A stretch of DNA of 64,000 nt from Shinella fusca (GCF_014203155.1 NZ_JACHIK010000001.1:62001-126000); one strand, 5' to 3'. Shown: positions 38,260-47,617, counted from the first letter of the stretch. A program made the numbers and translations. Notes: generated from the sequence alone by a model not told the origin.

Positions 38260-39494
38260 CAGTCCGCCGAGGCGATGATCTCGGCGAAGCGCTTCTGCGC
38301 GTCTTCCGGCGTCAGCGAAGGATTGGCGAAGAACTCGGAGAAGAGGTCTTCCTTCTGCTTCTGGGTGTCGGCCGAAAGCAGCTGGTCGGTCCACTCGATC
38401 ACATTGCCCTTGGCAAGGATGTCGAGGCCCTTCTTCATGCAGTCGTTGGCGGCGGCAAGGTCGACGTCGCCGCGCACGGGCAGCGAGCCCTTCTTCAGGT
38501 TGAAGGCGACCTGCGTGGCCGGGGCGAGCAGCGTGGAGGCGAGCACCTCCTGCGCCTTCGACTTCTCCTCGTCCTTGAGCAGCGGGAAGTAGAAGGCATC
38601 GCCCCCGGTGGCGATCACGTCGGTCACGCCGAGGCCCGGAAGGCAGCTGTAGTCCTTGCCGGCGACCTGGCCGGCGAGCGCGAATTCGCCCTGCGCCCAG
38701 TCACCCATGATCTGGCCGCCGGCCTTGCCGGTGATGACCATGTTGGTGGCCTGGTTCCAGTCCTGCACGTTGGTGCCCTTGGACATGCGGCGCGCATCGT
38801 CCGCCGCCTTGAAGACCTTGGCCATTTCCGGGCCTGCGGCCATGTCCGCATCCTTGTCCTTGAACACCTTGTAGAAGGTGTCCTTGCCGGCAAGGGCGAG
38901 CATCAGCACGTCGAAGGCGCCCGAAGCCTGCCAGGCCTGCCCGCCGACGGCGAGCGGAACGATGCCGGCCTTTTCCAGCGCGGGCGCGGCGGCGACGAAC
39001 TCGTCCCAGTTCTTCGGAACCGCGACGCCGGCCTTCTCGAAGGCCGCGTTGGACAGCCACAGCCACTGCCAGGAGTGGATGTTGACCGGGGCGCAATAGA
39101 TCTTGCCGTCGATCGTGCAGCTATCGAGCAGGCTGGCCGGCTTGATGACGTCCTTCCAGTGCTCGCGGGTCGCCACATCGGTGAGGTCGCGCATCAGGCC
39201 CGCCTCCACCAGCTCCTCGGCCTGGCGGCCGTGGTTGAACTGCGTGGCGCCCATCGGGTCGCCCCCGGTGATGCGGCTGATCATGATCGGACGGGCGGTG
39301 CCGCCCGATCCGGCGATCGCGCCGTCGACCCACTTGTTGCCGGTGGCGTCGAAGGCCTTGGCAAGTTCGGCGACCGCCGCGGCTTCCCCGCCGGACGTCC
39401 ACCAATGGGTTACTTCGAGATCGGTCGCGTTGGCCGCGCCGAGCGGCAGCAGGACGCTGGCGGCAAGAACAGCAGCCATCGAACGGATTTTCAT
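38259..39494 (-). CDS. Sugar ABC transporter substrate-binding protein
   Basis: 411 residues with a signal peptide (MKIRSMAAVLAASVLLPLGAANA). Family-1 solute-binding protein: EVTHWWTSGGEAAAVAELAKAFD opening, GTNVQDWNQATNMVITGKAGGQIMGDWAQGEF and LLKDEEKSKAQEVLA. Strong ribosome site GGGAGGAG. First gene of the operon. It resembles glucose/mannose-type binding proteins by general look, but oligosaccharide import is more consistent with the neighbouring glycosidases. Confidence 0.94.
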   Translation of the reverse strand: MKIRSMAAVLAASVLLPLGAANATDLEVTHWWTSGGEAAAVAELAKAFDATGNKWVDGAIAGSGGTARPIMISRITGGDPMGATQFNHGRQAEELVEAGLMRDLTDVATREHWKDVIKPASLLDSCTIDGKIYCAPVNIHSWQWLWLSNAAFEKAGVAVPKNWDEFVAAAPALEKAGIVPLAVGGQAWQASGAFDVLMLALAGKDTFYKVFKDKDADMAAGPEMAKVFKAADDARRMSKGTNVQDWNQATNMVITGKAGGQIMGDWAQGEFALAGQVAGKDYSCLPGLGVTDVIATGGDAFYFPLLKDEEKSKAQEVLASTLLAPATQVAFNLKKGSLPVRGDVDLAAANDCMKKGLDILAKGNVIEWTDQLLSADTQKQKEDLFSEFFANPSLTPEDAQKRFAEIIASAD

Positions 39495-39510
39495 GAGTCT
39501 CCTCCCTCAC

Positions 39511-39523
39511 TGAAACGTTACCG
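39511..39523. promoter_or_regulatory. LacI-family operator-like site in front of the sugar operon
   Basis: TGAAACGTTACCG matches the site before the regulator gene (39788-39800) at 10 of 13 bases. It lies 17 bases upstream of the binding-protein start. Confidence 0.5.
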
Positions 39524-39535
39524 TAAAAACTTAGT

Positions 39536-39547
39536 CCAATCGATTTA
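39536..39547. promoter_or_regulatory. AATCGATT palindrome upstream of the sugar operon
   Basis: CCAATCGATTTA has a perfect 8-bp palindromic centre and differs by one base from CAAATCGATTTA upstream of gnd (42798-42809). CG-centred palindromes of this kind are typical LacI-family operators. Confidence 0.45.
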
Positions 39548-39787
39548 ATCGCGCAACCGCCCTTCCCGGCCAAAAGCGTGTTTTCCCGGAAATCGGCGTT
39601 TTCTGCGCCCTCCGATAGCCTTGAAATCCACAACGCGAAGCAGGATAAATTTATGATTTCGCTTAATATAATTGATTTCTGCCCATCCATGTGAGCGCAC
39701 CTGCAATATTTACCGATTTGCGGTGCAACACCGCCCTCTCGGCATGAAAATCGGCCCGTTCCGGAAAATTCGCCTCGACAAAGGGAC

Positions 39788-39800
39788 TGTATCGTTACAG
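39788..39800. promoter_or_regulatory. LacI-family operator-like site in front of the regulator gene
   Basis: TGTATCGTTACAG contains the palindrome TGTA-TCGT-TACA. Its place 87 bases before the regulator start suggests autoregulation. Confidence 0.5.
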
Positions 39801-39886
39801 ATTTGGAGCCAACTCCGCGAGGGAGTGGCAGCGGGTGGCAAACCATGTATAACCTGCCGCTAATGGGATGAGGTGACGGGCAGGGA

Positions 39887-40927
39887 ATGGACAGGACGAC
39901 GCGCGACAGTCAGGCGGCACCTCCGCCCAGCAGCGAACGGCCGACGCTGAAGACGATCGCCTTCATGACCGGCCTCGGCATCACCACCGTGTCACGCGCC
40001 CTCAAGGACGCGCCGGACATCGGCGCGGAGACGAAGGAGCGCGTGCGCCTCGTCGCCCGCCAGATCGGCTACCAGCCGAACCGCGCGGGCGTGCGCCTTC
40101 GCACCGGCAAGACGAACGTGATCAGCCTCATCCTCAGCCTGGAAGAGGAGATCATGGGCCTGACGAGCCCCATGGTGATCGGCATTTCCGAGGTTCTTGC
40201 GGCAACGCAGTACCATCTCGTCGTCACGCCCTACCGCACGCAGGGCAATGCGCTCGATCCGGTACGCTACGTGCTGGAGACGGGCGCCGCCGACGGCGTC
40301 ATCATCTCGCGCACCGAGCCGAAGGACCCGCGCGTCGCGCTGATGATGGAGCGCAACTTCCCCTTCGTCACGCACGGCCGCACGGAAATGGGGCTCTCCC
40401 ATCCCTATCACGACTTCGACAACGAGCGCTTCGCCTACGAGGCGGTGCGCAAGCTCGTCGAGCGCGGCCGCAGGCGGCTTGCGCTGTTCCAGCCGCCGCA
40501 ATACCTGACCTTCTACCTGCACATGCGGGCGGGGTTCGAGAAGGGTATCCGCGACTTCGGCGCGACGGCCGTGCCCTTCAACGAGGTGAACCTCGACAAC
40601 AACCTCATCGAGGTCCGCAACGCCGCCGAGACGCTCTTCGGCGGCGAGGGTGCGCCGGACGGCATCGTTTCGGGCAGCGGCGCGGGCGCGGTCGCCCTCA
40701 TCGCCGCGCTGGAGGCGAAGGGCCGCAGGCTCGGCGCCGATATCGACATGGTCTCCAAGGAACCGCAGATGTTCCTGCAATGGCTGCGGCCCGAGGTCGT
40801 GACCATGCGCGAAGACATCCGCCTCGCCGGCCGCGAACTGGCAAAGGCCGTCCTCGCCCGCATCGACGGCATTCCGGCGGAGGAGCTGCAGACGCTGAGC
40901 TATCCGATCGAGACCGGGGATATTTGA
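39887..40927 (+). CDS. LacI-family transcriptional regulator
   Basis: 346 residues. N-terminal helix-turn-helix and hinge: TLKTIAFMTGLGITTVSRALKDAPDIGAETKERVRLVARQIGYQPNRAGVRLRTGKTN. The rest is a periplasmic-binding-protein-like sensor domain (ISLILSLEEEIMGLTSPMVIGISEVL...ADGVIISRTEPKD). Divergent from the sugar operon, so it is the probable local repressor, with an operon sugar or its phosphate as inducer (inferred). Confidence 0.92.
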   Translation: MDRTTRDSQAAPPPSSERPTLKTIAFMTGLGITTVSRALKDAPDIGAETKERVRLVARQIGYQPNRAGVRLRTGKTNVISLILSLEEEIMGLTSPMVIGISEVLAATQYHLVVTPYRTQGNALDPVRYVLETGAADGVIISRTEPKDPRVALMMERNFPFVTHGRTEMGLSHPYHDFDNERFAYEAVRKLVERGRRRLALFQPPQYLTFYLHMRAGFEKGIRDFGATAVPFNEVNLDNNLIEVRNAAETLFGGEGAPDGIVSGSGAGAVALIAALEAKGRRLGADIDMVSKEPQMFLQWLRPEVVTMREDIRLAGRELAKAVLARIDGIPAEELQTLSYPIETGDI

Positions 40928-41085
40928 GGGGACGACCGTCCCGTGGACTGCCCCTCACCTGCCTGCCGGCATCCTCTCCCCGCAAGCGGGGCGAGGAACG
41001 CTGGACGTACCGTTCTCCTCCGATCGATCGGAAGAAGATGGAAGGAAAGCCGCCCGGCCCACTTACCCTCTCGCCCCACTCTCGA

Positions 41086-41168
41086 CGTCATCCTCGGGCC
41101 TGACCCGAGGATCCACAGCCACCCGCACCGGCGATGGATGCTCGGGTCAAGCCCGAGCATGACGGAGA
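41086..41168. repeat. Inverted pair of palindromic repeats (REPIN-like)
   Basis: Unit 1 has ATCCTCGGG-CCTGA-CCCGAGGAT (41090-41112). Unit 2 has ATGCTCGGG-TCAAG-CCCGAGCAT (41138-41160) and is the same element in the opposite direction, with GTCAT at both outer ends and TCCA/TGGA inside. The 25 bases between are unrelated to the other pair's spacer. Confidence 0.8.
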
Positions 41169-41202
41169 AGAGGTTGGCGCTTCAAAGCGACGTCCCTCGC
41201 CA

Positions 41203-41234
41203 AAGCAAAACGGCCCGGTTGCAAGACCGGGCCG
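41203..41234 (-). terminator. Rho-independent terminator of gnd
   Basis: CGGCCCGGT (41211-41219) and ACCGGGCCG (41226-41234) form a 9-bp stem; on the minus strand it is followed by TTTTGCTTT. Located 25 bases after the gnd stop. Confidence 0.8.
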
Positions 41235-41258
41235 CTCCGTATCAAGCTCTGAAAAGCC

Positions 41259-42689
41259 TCAGCCGTTCAGCCCCGAGCCCCACGGGCCATGGTGGCTGTC
41301 GGCGCCGTCGACGCGGTCGAAGCCGTGGGCGCCGAAGAAGTCGCGCTGGGCCTGGACGATGTTGGCGGTGCCGCGGGCGCGGCGGTAGCTGTCGAAGTAG
41401 CCGAGCGCCGAGGCGAGCGCGGGAACCGGCAGGCCGTGCAGGGCGGCGGCGGAGACGACGCGGCGCAGCGCCCCGTCGGTTTCCTTCACCACGGGCGCGA
41501 AGGCCGGGGTGACGATGAGGTTCGCCGCATCCGGCGCCTTGGTGAAGGCGCTGGTGATCTCATCGAGGAACTGCGAGCGGATGATGCAGCCGGCACGCCA
41601 GATCTTGGCGATGGTCGGCATCGGCAGGTTCCAGCCGTATTCCTTCGAGGCGGCGGCCATGACGGCGAAGCCCTGCGCATAGGCGCCGATCTTGCCGGCG
41701 AGCAGCGCGCTTTCGAGGTCCTTGAGGAAGGCGGCCCTGTCGGCGACCTGAAGGGCCGGCACGTCGGGCAGGCCGAGGATCTTCTCCGCCGCCTCGCGCT
41801 CGCCCTTGAAGGAGGAGATGGAGCGGGCGGCGACAGCCGCCTCGATGCCGGTTGCCGGCACGCCCATGTTCTGCGCCTCGATGGCAGACCACTTGCCGGT
41901 GCCCTTCTGGCCCGCCTTGTCGAGGATCATGTCCACCATCGGGCCGCCGCCGATCGGGTCCTTGGCGGCCAGCACCTTCTCGGTGATCTCGATGAGGTAG
42001 GATTCAAGGCGCCCCTTGTTCCATTCGCCGAAGACGGCGCCGATCTCTTCCGCGCTCATCTTCAGGCCGTCGCGCAGAATGCCGTAGATCTCGGCGATCA
42101 TCTGCATGTCGGCATATTCGATGCCGTTGTGGATGGTCTTGACGAAGTGGCCGGCACCGTTCTCGCCGAGCCAGGCGACGCAGGGCTCATCCTTGTATGT
42201 CGCGGCAATCGAGGTCAGCACCTTCTCGACGCGCTTCCAGGAATCTTCCGTGCCGCCGACCATGATCGAGGGGCCGTGACGCGCGCCCTCCTCGCCGCCG
42301 GAAACGCCCATGCCGATGAAGGTGAGGCCCGAATCCTTCAGCGCATCGAAGCGGCGCATCGTGTCGCGGAAGTTCGCGTTGCCGGCATCGATCATGATGT
42401 CGTTCTTTTCGAGATAGGGGCGCAGCAGCTCCATCTGCTGGTCGACCGCAGCGCCGGCCTGGATCATGATGATGATCGGCCGCGGCGGGCGGATGGCGGC
42501 GACGAATTCCTCGATCGTCTCGCAGGGAACGATCTGGTCCTTCAGGGCGCCGGCTTCCTCGTAGAATTCCTTCGTGCGGGCCGCCGTGCGGTTGAAGACC
42601 GCGATCCTGTTGCCCTTCTCGGCAATGTTGAGCGCAAGGTTCGACCCCATTACGCCAAGGCCGATAAGCCCGATTTCCGCCTGTGCCAC
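41259..42689 (-). CDS. gnd: 6-phosphogluconate dehydrogenase, decarboxylating
   Basis: 476 residues, the standard dimeric length. NADP-binding start IGLIGLGVMGSNLALNIAEKG, the signature MVDMILDKAGQKGTGKW, and catalytic VKTIHNGIEYADMQMIAEIYGIL. Converts 6-phosphogluconate to ribulose 5-phosphate plus CO2 and NADPH in the pentose phosphate pathway. Single gene with its own terminator. A palindrome upstream (42798) resembles one before the sugar operon, so a shared regulator is possible. Confidence 0.97.
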   Translation of the reverse strand: MAQAEIGLIGLGVMGSNLALNIAEKGNRIAVFNRTAARTKEFYEEAGALKDQIVPCETIEEFVAAIRPPRPIIIMIQAGAAVDQQMELLRPYLEKNDIMIDAGNANFRDTMRRFDALKDSGLTFIGMGVSGGEEGARHGPSIMVGGTEDSWKRVEKVLTSIAATYKDEPCVAWLGENGAGHFVKTIHNGIEYADMQMIAEIYGILRDGLKMSAEEIGAVFGEWNKGRLESYLIEITEKVLAAKDPIGGGPMVDMILDKAGQKGTGKWSAIEAQNMGVPATGIEAAVAARSISSFKGEREAAEKILGLPDVPALQVADRAAFLKDLESALLAGKIGAYAQGFAVMAAASKEYGWNLPMPTIAKIWRAGCIIRSQFLDEITSAFTKAPDAANLIVTPAFAPVVKETDGALRRVVSAAALHGLPVPALASALGYFDSYRRARGTANIVQAQRDFFGAHGFDRVDGADSHHGPWGSGLNG

Positions 42690-42797
42690 GATAATAACCT
42701 CCTAAGGATGGCGCGGCGGGGATGATTTCCGGAGCATGCCGGAAACGCCGCGCGAAAGAGAGTGGGAGCCGAGCTCCAGCGCTCGTGTTTTGGCATT

Positions 42798-42809
42798 CAA
42801 ATCGATTTA
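42798..42809. promoter_or_regulatory. AATCGATT palindrome upstream of gnd
   Basis: CAAATCGATTTA, 11 of 12 bases identical to 39536-39547. It lies 109 bases from the gnd start in the 203-bp gap before fixS. Confidence 0.4.
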
Positions 42810-42892
42810 CGACAAGGGATTGTTTGGTTCCGGCGGGAATTTGGCCACGACCTGCATGCTTTGTATGGCCCCATACCGGCCGCCCGGGACGG

Positions 42893-43048
42893 CTATTTCC
42901 CGGGCTTGTCGTCGCCGTCGTCGAGGACGCGCCAGGCCGCGCCGTCGACATCGTCGTACTGGCCGCTTTTCAGCGACCAGAGGAAGGCCCCGAGCCCGAG
43001 CGCGCCGAGGAAGAGGGCGATGGGAATGAGGAAGATGAGCGTGTTCAT
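42893..43048 (-). CDS. fixS: cbb3 oxidase maturation protein CcoS/FixS
   Basis: 51 residues: MNTLIFLIPIALFLGALGLG, then AFLWSLKSGQYDDVDGAAWRVLDDGDDKPGK. One membrane helix followed by the family pattern W-x-x-[KR]-[SN]-G-Q-[YF]-[DE]-D. Needed for cofactor insertion into the cbb3 oxidase. Its start overlaps the fixI stop by four bases (ATGA). Last gene of the fixGHIS operon. Confidence 0.93.
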   Translation of the reverse strand: MNTLIFLIPIALFLGALGLGAFLWSLKSGQYDDVDGAAWRVLDDGDDKPGK

Positions 43049-45339
43049 GCCGCCTGCACCAGAGAACCGGCAGGGCCGGCCGTATCGGCCTCCCGCCTTG
43101 CGAAGGCCGGCATTCCGCCGCGCAGCCGGAGCGAATTCACCACCACGATGATCGAGGAGGTCGACATGGCGATGGCGGCGATCAGCGGCGTCGCATGGCC
43201 GAGGATCGCAACCGGCACGGCGACGGCATTGTAGCCGATGGCGAGCGCGAAATTCTGCCGGATGAGCCGCCCGGCGCGGCGTGCCGTCTCGTAGGCGAAG
43301 GGCACGGCCTCCAGGCTCTCGTGCAGGAAGACGAAATCCGCCGCCTGCCGGCCGACATCCGCCGCCGTCGCCGGCGCGATGGAGACATGCGCGGCGGCGA
43401 GCGCCGGCGCATCGTTGATGCCGTCGCCGACCATCAGCACGCGGTGGCCGCGCCCAGAACGCTCGGCGACCGCCTCGGTCTTCTGGCGCGGCGACAGCGC
43501 GGCGCGCCAGCGCCTGATGCCGAGCTGGTCCGCGATGCGGGAGACGGCCGGGGCACGGTCGCCGGAAAGGATGGCGGTGTCGATGCCGTCCTGCTTCAGC
43601 GCCCTGACGGCCGCGTCGGCGCCGGCGCGCAGCGTATCCTCGAAGCGGAAGGTTTCGAGCTCCGTCCCGTCGCGCGACAGGACGACCTCGGAGAGCCCGT
43701 GTGCCTCCTCCTCGCCCGACGCCGCCCCGCAGGCGAAGGCCCGGTTGCCGAGGCGCAGCACGCCCTGCGGCGTGACGGCCTCAAGGCCTCCGCCGGCGAC
43801 TTCCGTGACCGCATCGACGACCGGCACCGGCCCGGCATTCGCCGCGGCCAGCGCCAGCGAAAGCGGATGGCGCGAATGGGCGGCGAGCGCCGCCGCAAGG
43901 GCAAGATGCGCGCGGTTCGCCTTCTCGCGGCCGACGAGCTGCGGCTTGCCGAGCGTCAGCGTGCCGGTCTTGTCGAAGAGCGCGGTATCGATCTCGGCAA
44001 GGCGCTCCATGGCCGAGCCGTCCTTCACCATCACGCCGCCGGCAAAGAGCCGCCCGGCCGCAACGACTTGCACCACCGGCACGGCAAGGCCGAGCGCGCA
44101 GGGGCAGGTGATGATCAGCACGGCGATGGCGACGAGCATGGCATGCTTCCAGTCGCCGTCGTAAAGGCCCCAGCCGAGGAACGAGGCGAGCGCCAGCAGA
44201 TGTACGGCCGGCGAATAGATCTGCGCCGCGCGGTCGGCGATGCGCCGGTAGCGGGCCCTTCCCCCTTCGGCGGCCTCCATCAGGCCGATGACCTCGGAGA
44301 GGAACGAATCGCGCGCGGTGGCGACGGCCTCGACCAAAAGCGAGCCGGTGAGGTTCATCGCGCCGGCCTCGATCTGCATGCCGGGGCCTGCGGCAAGCGG
44401 ATCGCTCTCGCCGTTGACGATGGAGCGGTCGATATCGCTCGTGCCCGACAGCACGCGGCAATCGACGGGAATGCGCTCGCCGGCGGCAATCGAAAGCCGC
44501 GCGCCGACGGCGATCTCCTCGACCGGGCGGTAGTCGCGCGCCCCGTCCGCGCCCACGACCATGGCCCCGCGCGGCGAAAGGCGCGCAAGGCCGGTAATGG
44601 CCGAGCGGGCGCGGTCGCGCATGATGTGGTCGAGCGTGCGGCCGATCAGGAGGAAGAACAGGAGGCTCACCGTTGCGTCGAACCAGGCATGCTCGCCGCC
44701 ATGCATGGTCTCCCAGACGGACACCAGATAGGAAAGGGTGATGGCGAGCGCGATCGGCACGTCCATGTTGGTGCGGCCGTGGCGGATGGCGTTCCAGGCG
44801 GAGCGGTAGAAGAAGCGGCCGGCATAGATCAGCGTCGGCCCGGCGATAAGGGCGGAAATCCAGTGGAAGAGGTCGCGCGTCGCCGCTTCCGCCCCGGACC
44901 AGACGGAGACGGAGAGCAGCATGACGTTCATCGCTGCAAAGCCGGAGACGGCGACGGCGCGGATGAGCTGGTTGCGCAGCGCATCGTCCCCCTCGGCGGC
45001 GAGCGCGAAGAGATGCGCCTCGTAGCCGGTGGCGGCGATGGCGGCGGGAATGGCCTGCGGATCGGTCGGTCGGCCGTCGACCGCTTCCTTCCAGACCACG
45101 GAGACGCGGCGGGTGGAGAGGTTGACGCGCGCGCGCTCGACTTCCGGCAGGGCCTTCAGCGCGCCCTCGACGGTGGTGATGCAGGCGCCGCAATGGACGC
45201 CCGGCACGGAAAGGTCGACCTGCCGCAGCCCCTCGCCCACCGGGCGGCTCGCCAGCGTCAGTTCCTGCGAGGACGGCAGCGCATGGCGCGTCCGTTCCGC
45301 CTCGACCGCCCCTTCCGTGCCGGGTGCGCAGCAACTCAT
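43045..45339 (-). CDS. fixI: Copper-transporting P-type ATPase FixI/CcoI
   Basis: 764 residues from ATG 45339. N-terminal heavy-metal-associated domain with GVHCGACI, transmembrane CPC in ITCPCALGLAV, phosphorylation site DKTGTLT, and hinge GDGINDAPAL. The CcoI group supplies copper for the CuB centre of the cbb3 oxidase. It overlaps both fixH and fixS by four bases, so the operon is translationally coupled. Confidence 0.96.
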   Translation of the reverse strand: MSCCAPGTEGAVEAERTRHALPSSQELTLASRPVGEGLRQVDLSVPGVHCGACITTVEGALKALPEVERARVNLSTRRVSVVWKEAVDGRPTDPQAIPAAIAATGYEAHLFALAAEGDDALRNQLIRAVAVSGFAAMNVMLLSVSVWSGAEAATRDLFHWISALIAGPTLIYAGRFFYRSAWNAIRHGRTNMDVPIALAITLSYLVSVWETMHGGEHAWFDATVSLLFFLLIGRTLDHIMRDRARSAITGLARLSPRGAMVVGADGARDYRPVEEIAVGARLSIAAGERIPVDCRVLSGTSDIDRSIVNGESDPLAAGPGMQIEAGAMNLTGSLLVEAVATARDSFLSEVIGLMEAAEGGRARYRRIADRAAQIYSPAVHLLALASFLGWGLYDGDWKHAMLVAIAVLIITCPCALGLAVPVVQVVAAGRLFAGGVMVKDGSAMERLAEIDTALFDKTGTLTLGKPQLVGREKANRAHLALAAALAAHSRHPLSLALAAANAGPVPVVDAVTEVAGGGLEAVTPQGVLRLGNRAFACGAASGEEEAHGLSEVVLSRDGTELETFRFEDTLRAGADAAVRALKQDGIDTAILSGDRAPAVSRIADQLGIRRWRAALSPRQKTEAVAERSGRGHRVLMVGDGINDAPALAAAHVSIAPATAADVGRQAADFVFLHESLEAVPFAYETARRAGRLIRQNFALAIGYNAVAVPVAILGHATPLIAAIAMSTSSIIVVVNSLRLRGGMPAFARREADTAGPAGSLVQAA

Positions 45340-45830
45340 TTCATGCCTCCTGCGACGATCCGGACGGTCTGGTGGAACACCTTCGCCCCGTCCCGCGTCG
45401 TGCTGATATCGACGACCCACTGGCCGCCGGCGATGGCCCGCTCCGCGGCAAAGAGCCCCTGCCCGGCCGGCTCCAGCGCGAGGGTGAAGTCCTCGCGCTC
45501 GTCCACCGGGCGCTTGAAGGTGGCCATGACCTCGTCGGCGACGACCGGCGCCCCCTTGGCATCGACGACCCGGTAGGCGACGCGCCCGCCCTCGACCGTC
45601 AGGCTGCCCTCGATGCCGCTCGCGGCAAGGCGCTTGGCCTCGGCCACCTTGCCGTTGAACTGCTGGCTGGCGACATAGGTGTTGGGCACCACGAGGCCGC
45701 TCCAGCTATGCGAGGCGTTCCACGCCATGACCAGGTTCACGGATATGATTGTTCCGAAGAACAGCACCATCACGAGAACCATGTGCCAGCCGGTGAAGAC
45801 GAAACCCTGTTCCCTGCGCTCGCTGGCCAT
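45336..45830 (-). CDS. fixH: cbb3 oxidase assembly protein FixH
   Basis: 164 residues. One N-terminal membrane helix (FVFTGWHMVLVMVLFFGTIISVNLVMAW) followed by a periplasmic beta domain (NTYVASQQFNGKVAEAKRLAASG, typical of FixH). Start ATG 45830 shares its first base with the end of fixG. Role in cbb3 assembly with FixI, probably in copper delivery. Confidence 0.94.
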   Translation of the reverse strand: MASERREQGFVFTGWHMVLVMVLFFGTIISVNLVMAWNASHSWSGLVVPNTYVASQQFNGKVAEAKRLAASGIEGSLTVEGGRVAYRVVDAKGAPVVADEVMATFKRPVDEREDFTLALEPAGQGLFAAERAIAGGQWVVDISTTRDGAKVFHQTVRIVAGGMK

Positions 45831-47401
45831 CACTTCACTCCCGGCGTGTTGAACTTGGCGGAATAGGTATCGCGCTCGTGGCCCTGCCGGTCCTCGGCGA
45901 TAATGTGGAAGCCTTCGGCCGCTTCGGCAAGGCTGTTCTTGGGCAGGGTGACGAAAACGCGCAGGGCCGTCACCCGGTCCGGATCGACCGGCACCGCGAC
46001 GCTGCGCCCGTCCGCGCTGTCGTGCCCGGCGACCTTCATGGTGGCGCCCGGCATGCCCTCGATGGAGACGGTGATCACGCGCGGCTCGGGGATCATGTTG
46101 AGCAGCTTCACGGCATAGCCGTTGCGGACCGAGCCGTCCGATTCGACGACGAACTGCGGGTTGCGGTCGTGGATGACGTTGAGGTCCAGCCGCTCGCGCG
46201 ACAGGAGCGCGAAGACGAGCGCCAGCCCCGCCGCCGACCAGACGCCGAAATAGAGCAGCGTGCGCGGGCGGAAGATGATGCGCCAGTCGAAATGCTTGAC
46301 CTTGTCGCTGAAGCCGCCATTGGCATCGCGCACCCGCTTCGGATCGACCGGCTGCGTGCCGCCGTCCGTCGCAAGCGCCATGTTGGCCGAATAGTCCGAC
46401 AGCGTCGCATAGGCGATGAGGCCGCGTTCCTTGCCGAGCTTGTCCATGACGTTGTCGCAGGCATCGATGCAGAGCGCGCAGGTGATGCACTCCATCTGCT
46501 GGCCGTCGCGGATGTCGATGCCCATGGGACAGACGACGACGCAGGCGTTGCAGTCCACGCAATCGCCAACGCTCTCGCCGGCCGCGATGGCCTTCTTGGC
46601 GTGGCGGGTGCGCGGCTCGCCGCGCCAGTCGTTGTAGGTCACGACCAGCGAGCTCTCGTCCAGCATCGCCGCCTGGATGCGCGGCCAGGGACACATATAG
46701 GTGCAGACCTGCTCGCGCATCAGCCCGCCGAGCACATAGGTCGTCGCCGTCAGGATGGCGACGGTGATGTAGGCGACGGCGGGCGCGCGCAGCATCACGA
46801 AATCGGCAAGCAGCGTCGGCGCATCGGCGAAATAGAAGATCCACGCGCCGCCCGTCGCGACGGCGATCACCAGCCATGTGGCATGCTTGACCACACGCTT
46901 GCGCACCTTCTCGAAGGTCCACGGCCCGGCATCGAGCTTCATGCGCGCGTTACGGTCGCCCTCGACCGCCCGCTCCACGACGAGGAAGAGATCGACCCAC
47001 ACGGTCTGCGGACAGGCATAGCCGCACCAGGCGCGCCCCACCGCCGAGGTGACGAGGAAGAGCCCGAAGCCCGCCATGACGAGGAGGCCGGCGACGAAAA
47101 AGAATTCCTGCGGCCAGATCTCGATGAAGAAGAAGTAGAAGCGCCGGCCGGCAAGGTCCACCAGCACGGCCTGGTCCGGCGCATGCGGGCCGCGATCCCA
47201 GCGGATCCACGGCGTCAGGTAGTAGATGCCGAGCGTGATGAGCATCACCAGCCACTTGAACTGCCGGAACCGGCCTTCGGCGCGCTTGGGGAAGATCTTC
47301 TTGCGTTTTTCGTAGAGCGGCTTGCGCACCTTGGCCGAATTGACGGCTTCGGCCTCATGGCGCTCGATGGACGTGTCGATTGTCGTGGAATTCTGTTGCA
47401 T
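45830..47401 (-). CDS. fixG: Iron-sulfur protein FixG/CcoG (RdxA)
   Basis: 523 residues. About five membrane helices, then two [4Fe-4S] motifs: CVDCNACVVVCPMGIDIR and CITCALCIDACDNVM, and the conserved WCGYACPQTVW and CTYMCPWPRIQAAM. The C-terminal 150 residues are a FixG-type immunoglobulin-like domain. CcoG is a Cu(II) reductase for cbb3 assembly. First gene of fixGHIS, with an FNR-type box 59 bases upstream. Confidence 0.96.
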   Translation of the reverse strand: MQQNSTTIDTSIERHEAEAVNSAKVRKPLYEKRKKIFPKRAEGRFRQFKWLVMLITLGIYYLTPWIRWDRGPHAPDQAVLVDLAGRRFYFFFIEIWPQEFFFVAGLLVMAGFGLFLVTSAVGRAWCGYACPQTVWVDLFLVVERAVEGDRNARMKLDAGPWTFEKVRKRVVKHATWLVIAVATGGAWIFYFADAPTLLADFVMLRAPAVAYITVAILTATTYVLGGLMREQVCTYMCPWPRIQAAMLDESSLVVTYNDWRGEPRTRHAKKAIAAGESVGDCVDCNACVVVCPMGIDIRDGQQMECITCALCIDACDNVMDKLGKERGLIAYATLSDYSANMALATDGGTQPVDPKRVRDANGGFSDKVKHFDWRIIFRPRTLLYFGVWSAAGLALVFALLSRERLDLNVIHDRNPQFVVESDGSVRNGYAVKLLNMIPEPRVITVSIEGMPGATMKVAGHDSADGRSVAVPVDPDRVTALRVFVTLPKNSLAEAAEGFHIIAEDRQGHERDTYSAKFNTPGVK

Positions 47402-47459
47402 GGGGCCGGTCGCATGTGTCGTTGTTCCGGCACAATGACGCCAACGGTCCAGACCATCG

Positions 47460-47473
47460 TTGATCTACGTCAA
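47460..47473. promoter_or_regulatory. FNR/FixK-type box upstream of fixG
   Basis: TTGATCTACGTCAA matches TTGAT-N4-ATCAA at nine of ten positions. It lies in the 216-bp gap between fixG and the SRPBCC gene, placed to activate fixGHIS under low oxygen. Confidence 0.8.
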
Positions 47474-47617
47474 TTTTCGGACGCCGCAGGGCGTGGCGGG
47501 TTGCCGCATCGCGGACTTGTGGAGATAAGCCTTGCAGGTGTTTACGGAAAACCGTTCACTTTTTGTTCGACATCCGGACGGCTTTCCCGCTATTCTGCGG
47601 GAAAAGGGAGACGCGAG

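Larger units (their letters stand above)
39495..39886. other. 392-bp divergent regulatory region of the sugar operon
   Basis: No gene is seen. It contains the leftward operon promoter region with two operator-like sites (39511-39523 and 39536-39547) and the LacI-family gene's own region with a third site (39788-39800). An AT-rich stretch (39640-39720) lies in the middle. Confidence 0.75.
40928..41258. other. 331-bp intergenic region packed with repeats
   Basis: No gene is seen. Holds a partial RIME-like hairpin (40952-41000), a pair of inverted palindromic repeats (41086-41168) and the gnd terminator (41203-41234). Confidence 0.75.

Noticed and set aside
43195-45576. A long rightward frame across fixI and other long antisense frames in the fix and acpXL regions
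   Set aside because: All lie opposite well-recognised genes and lack ribosome sites or domains.
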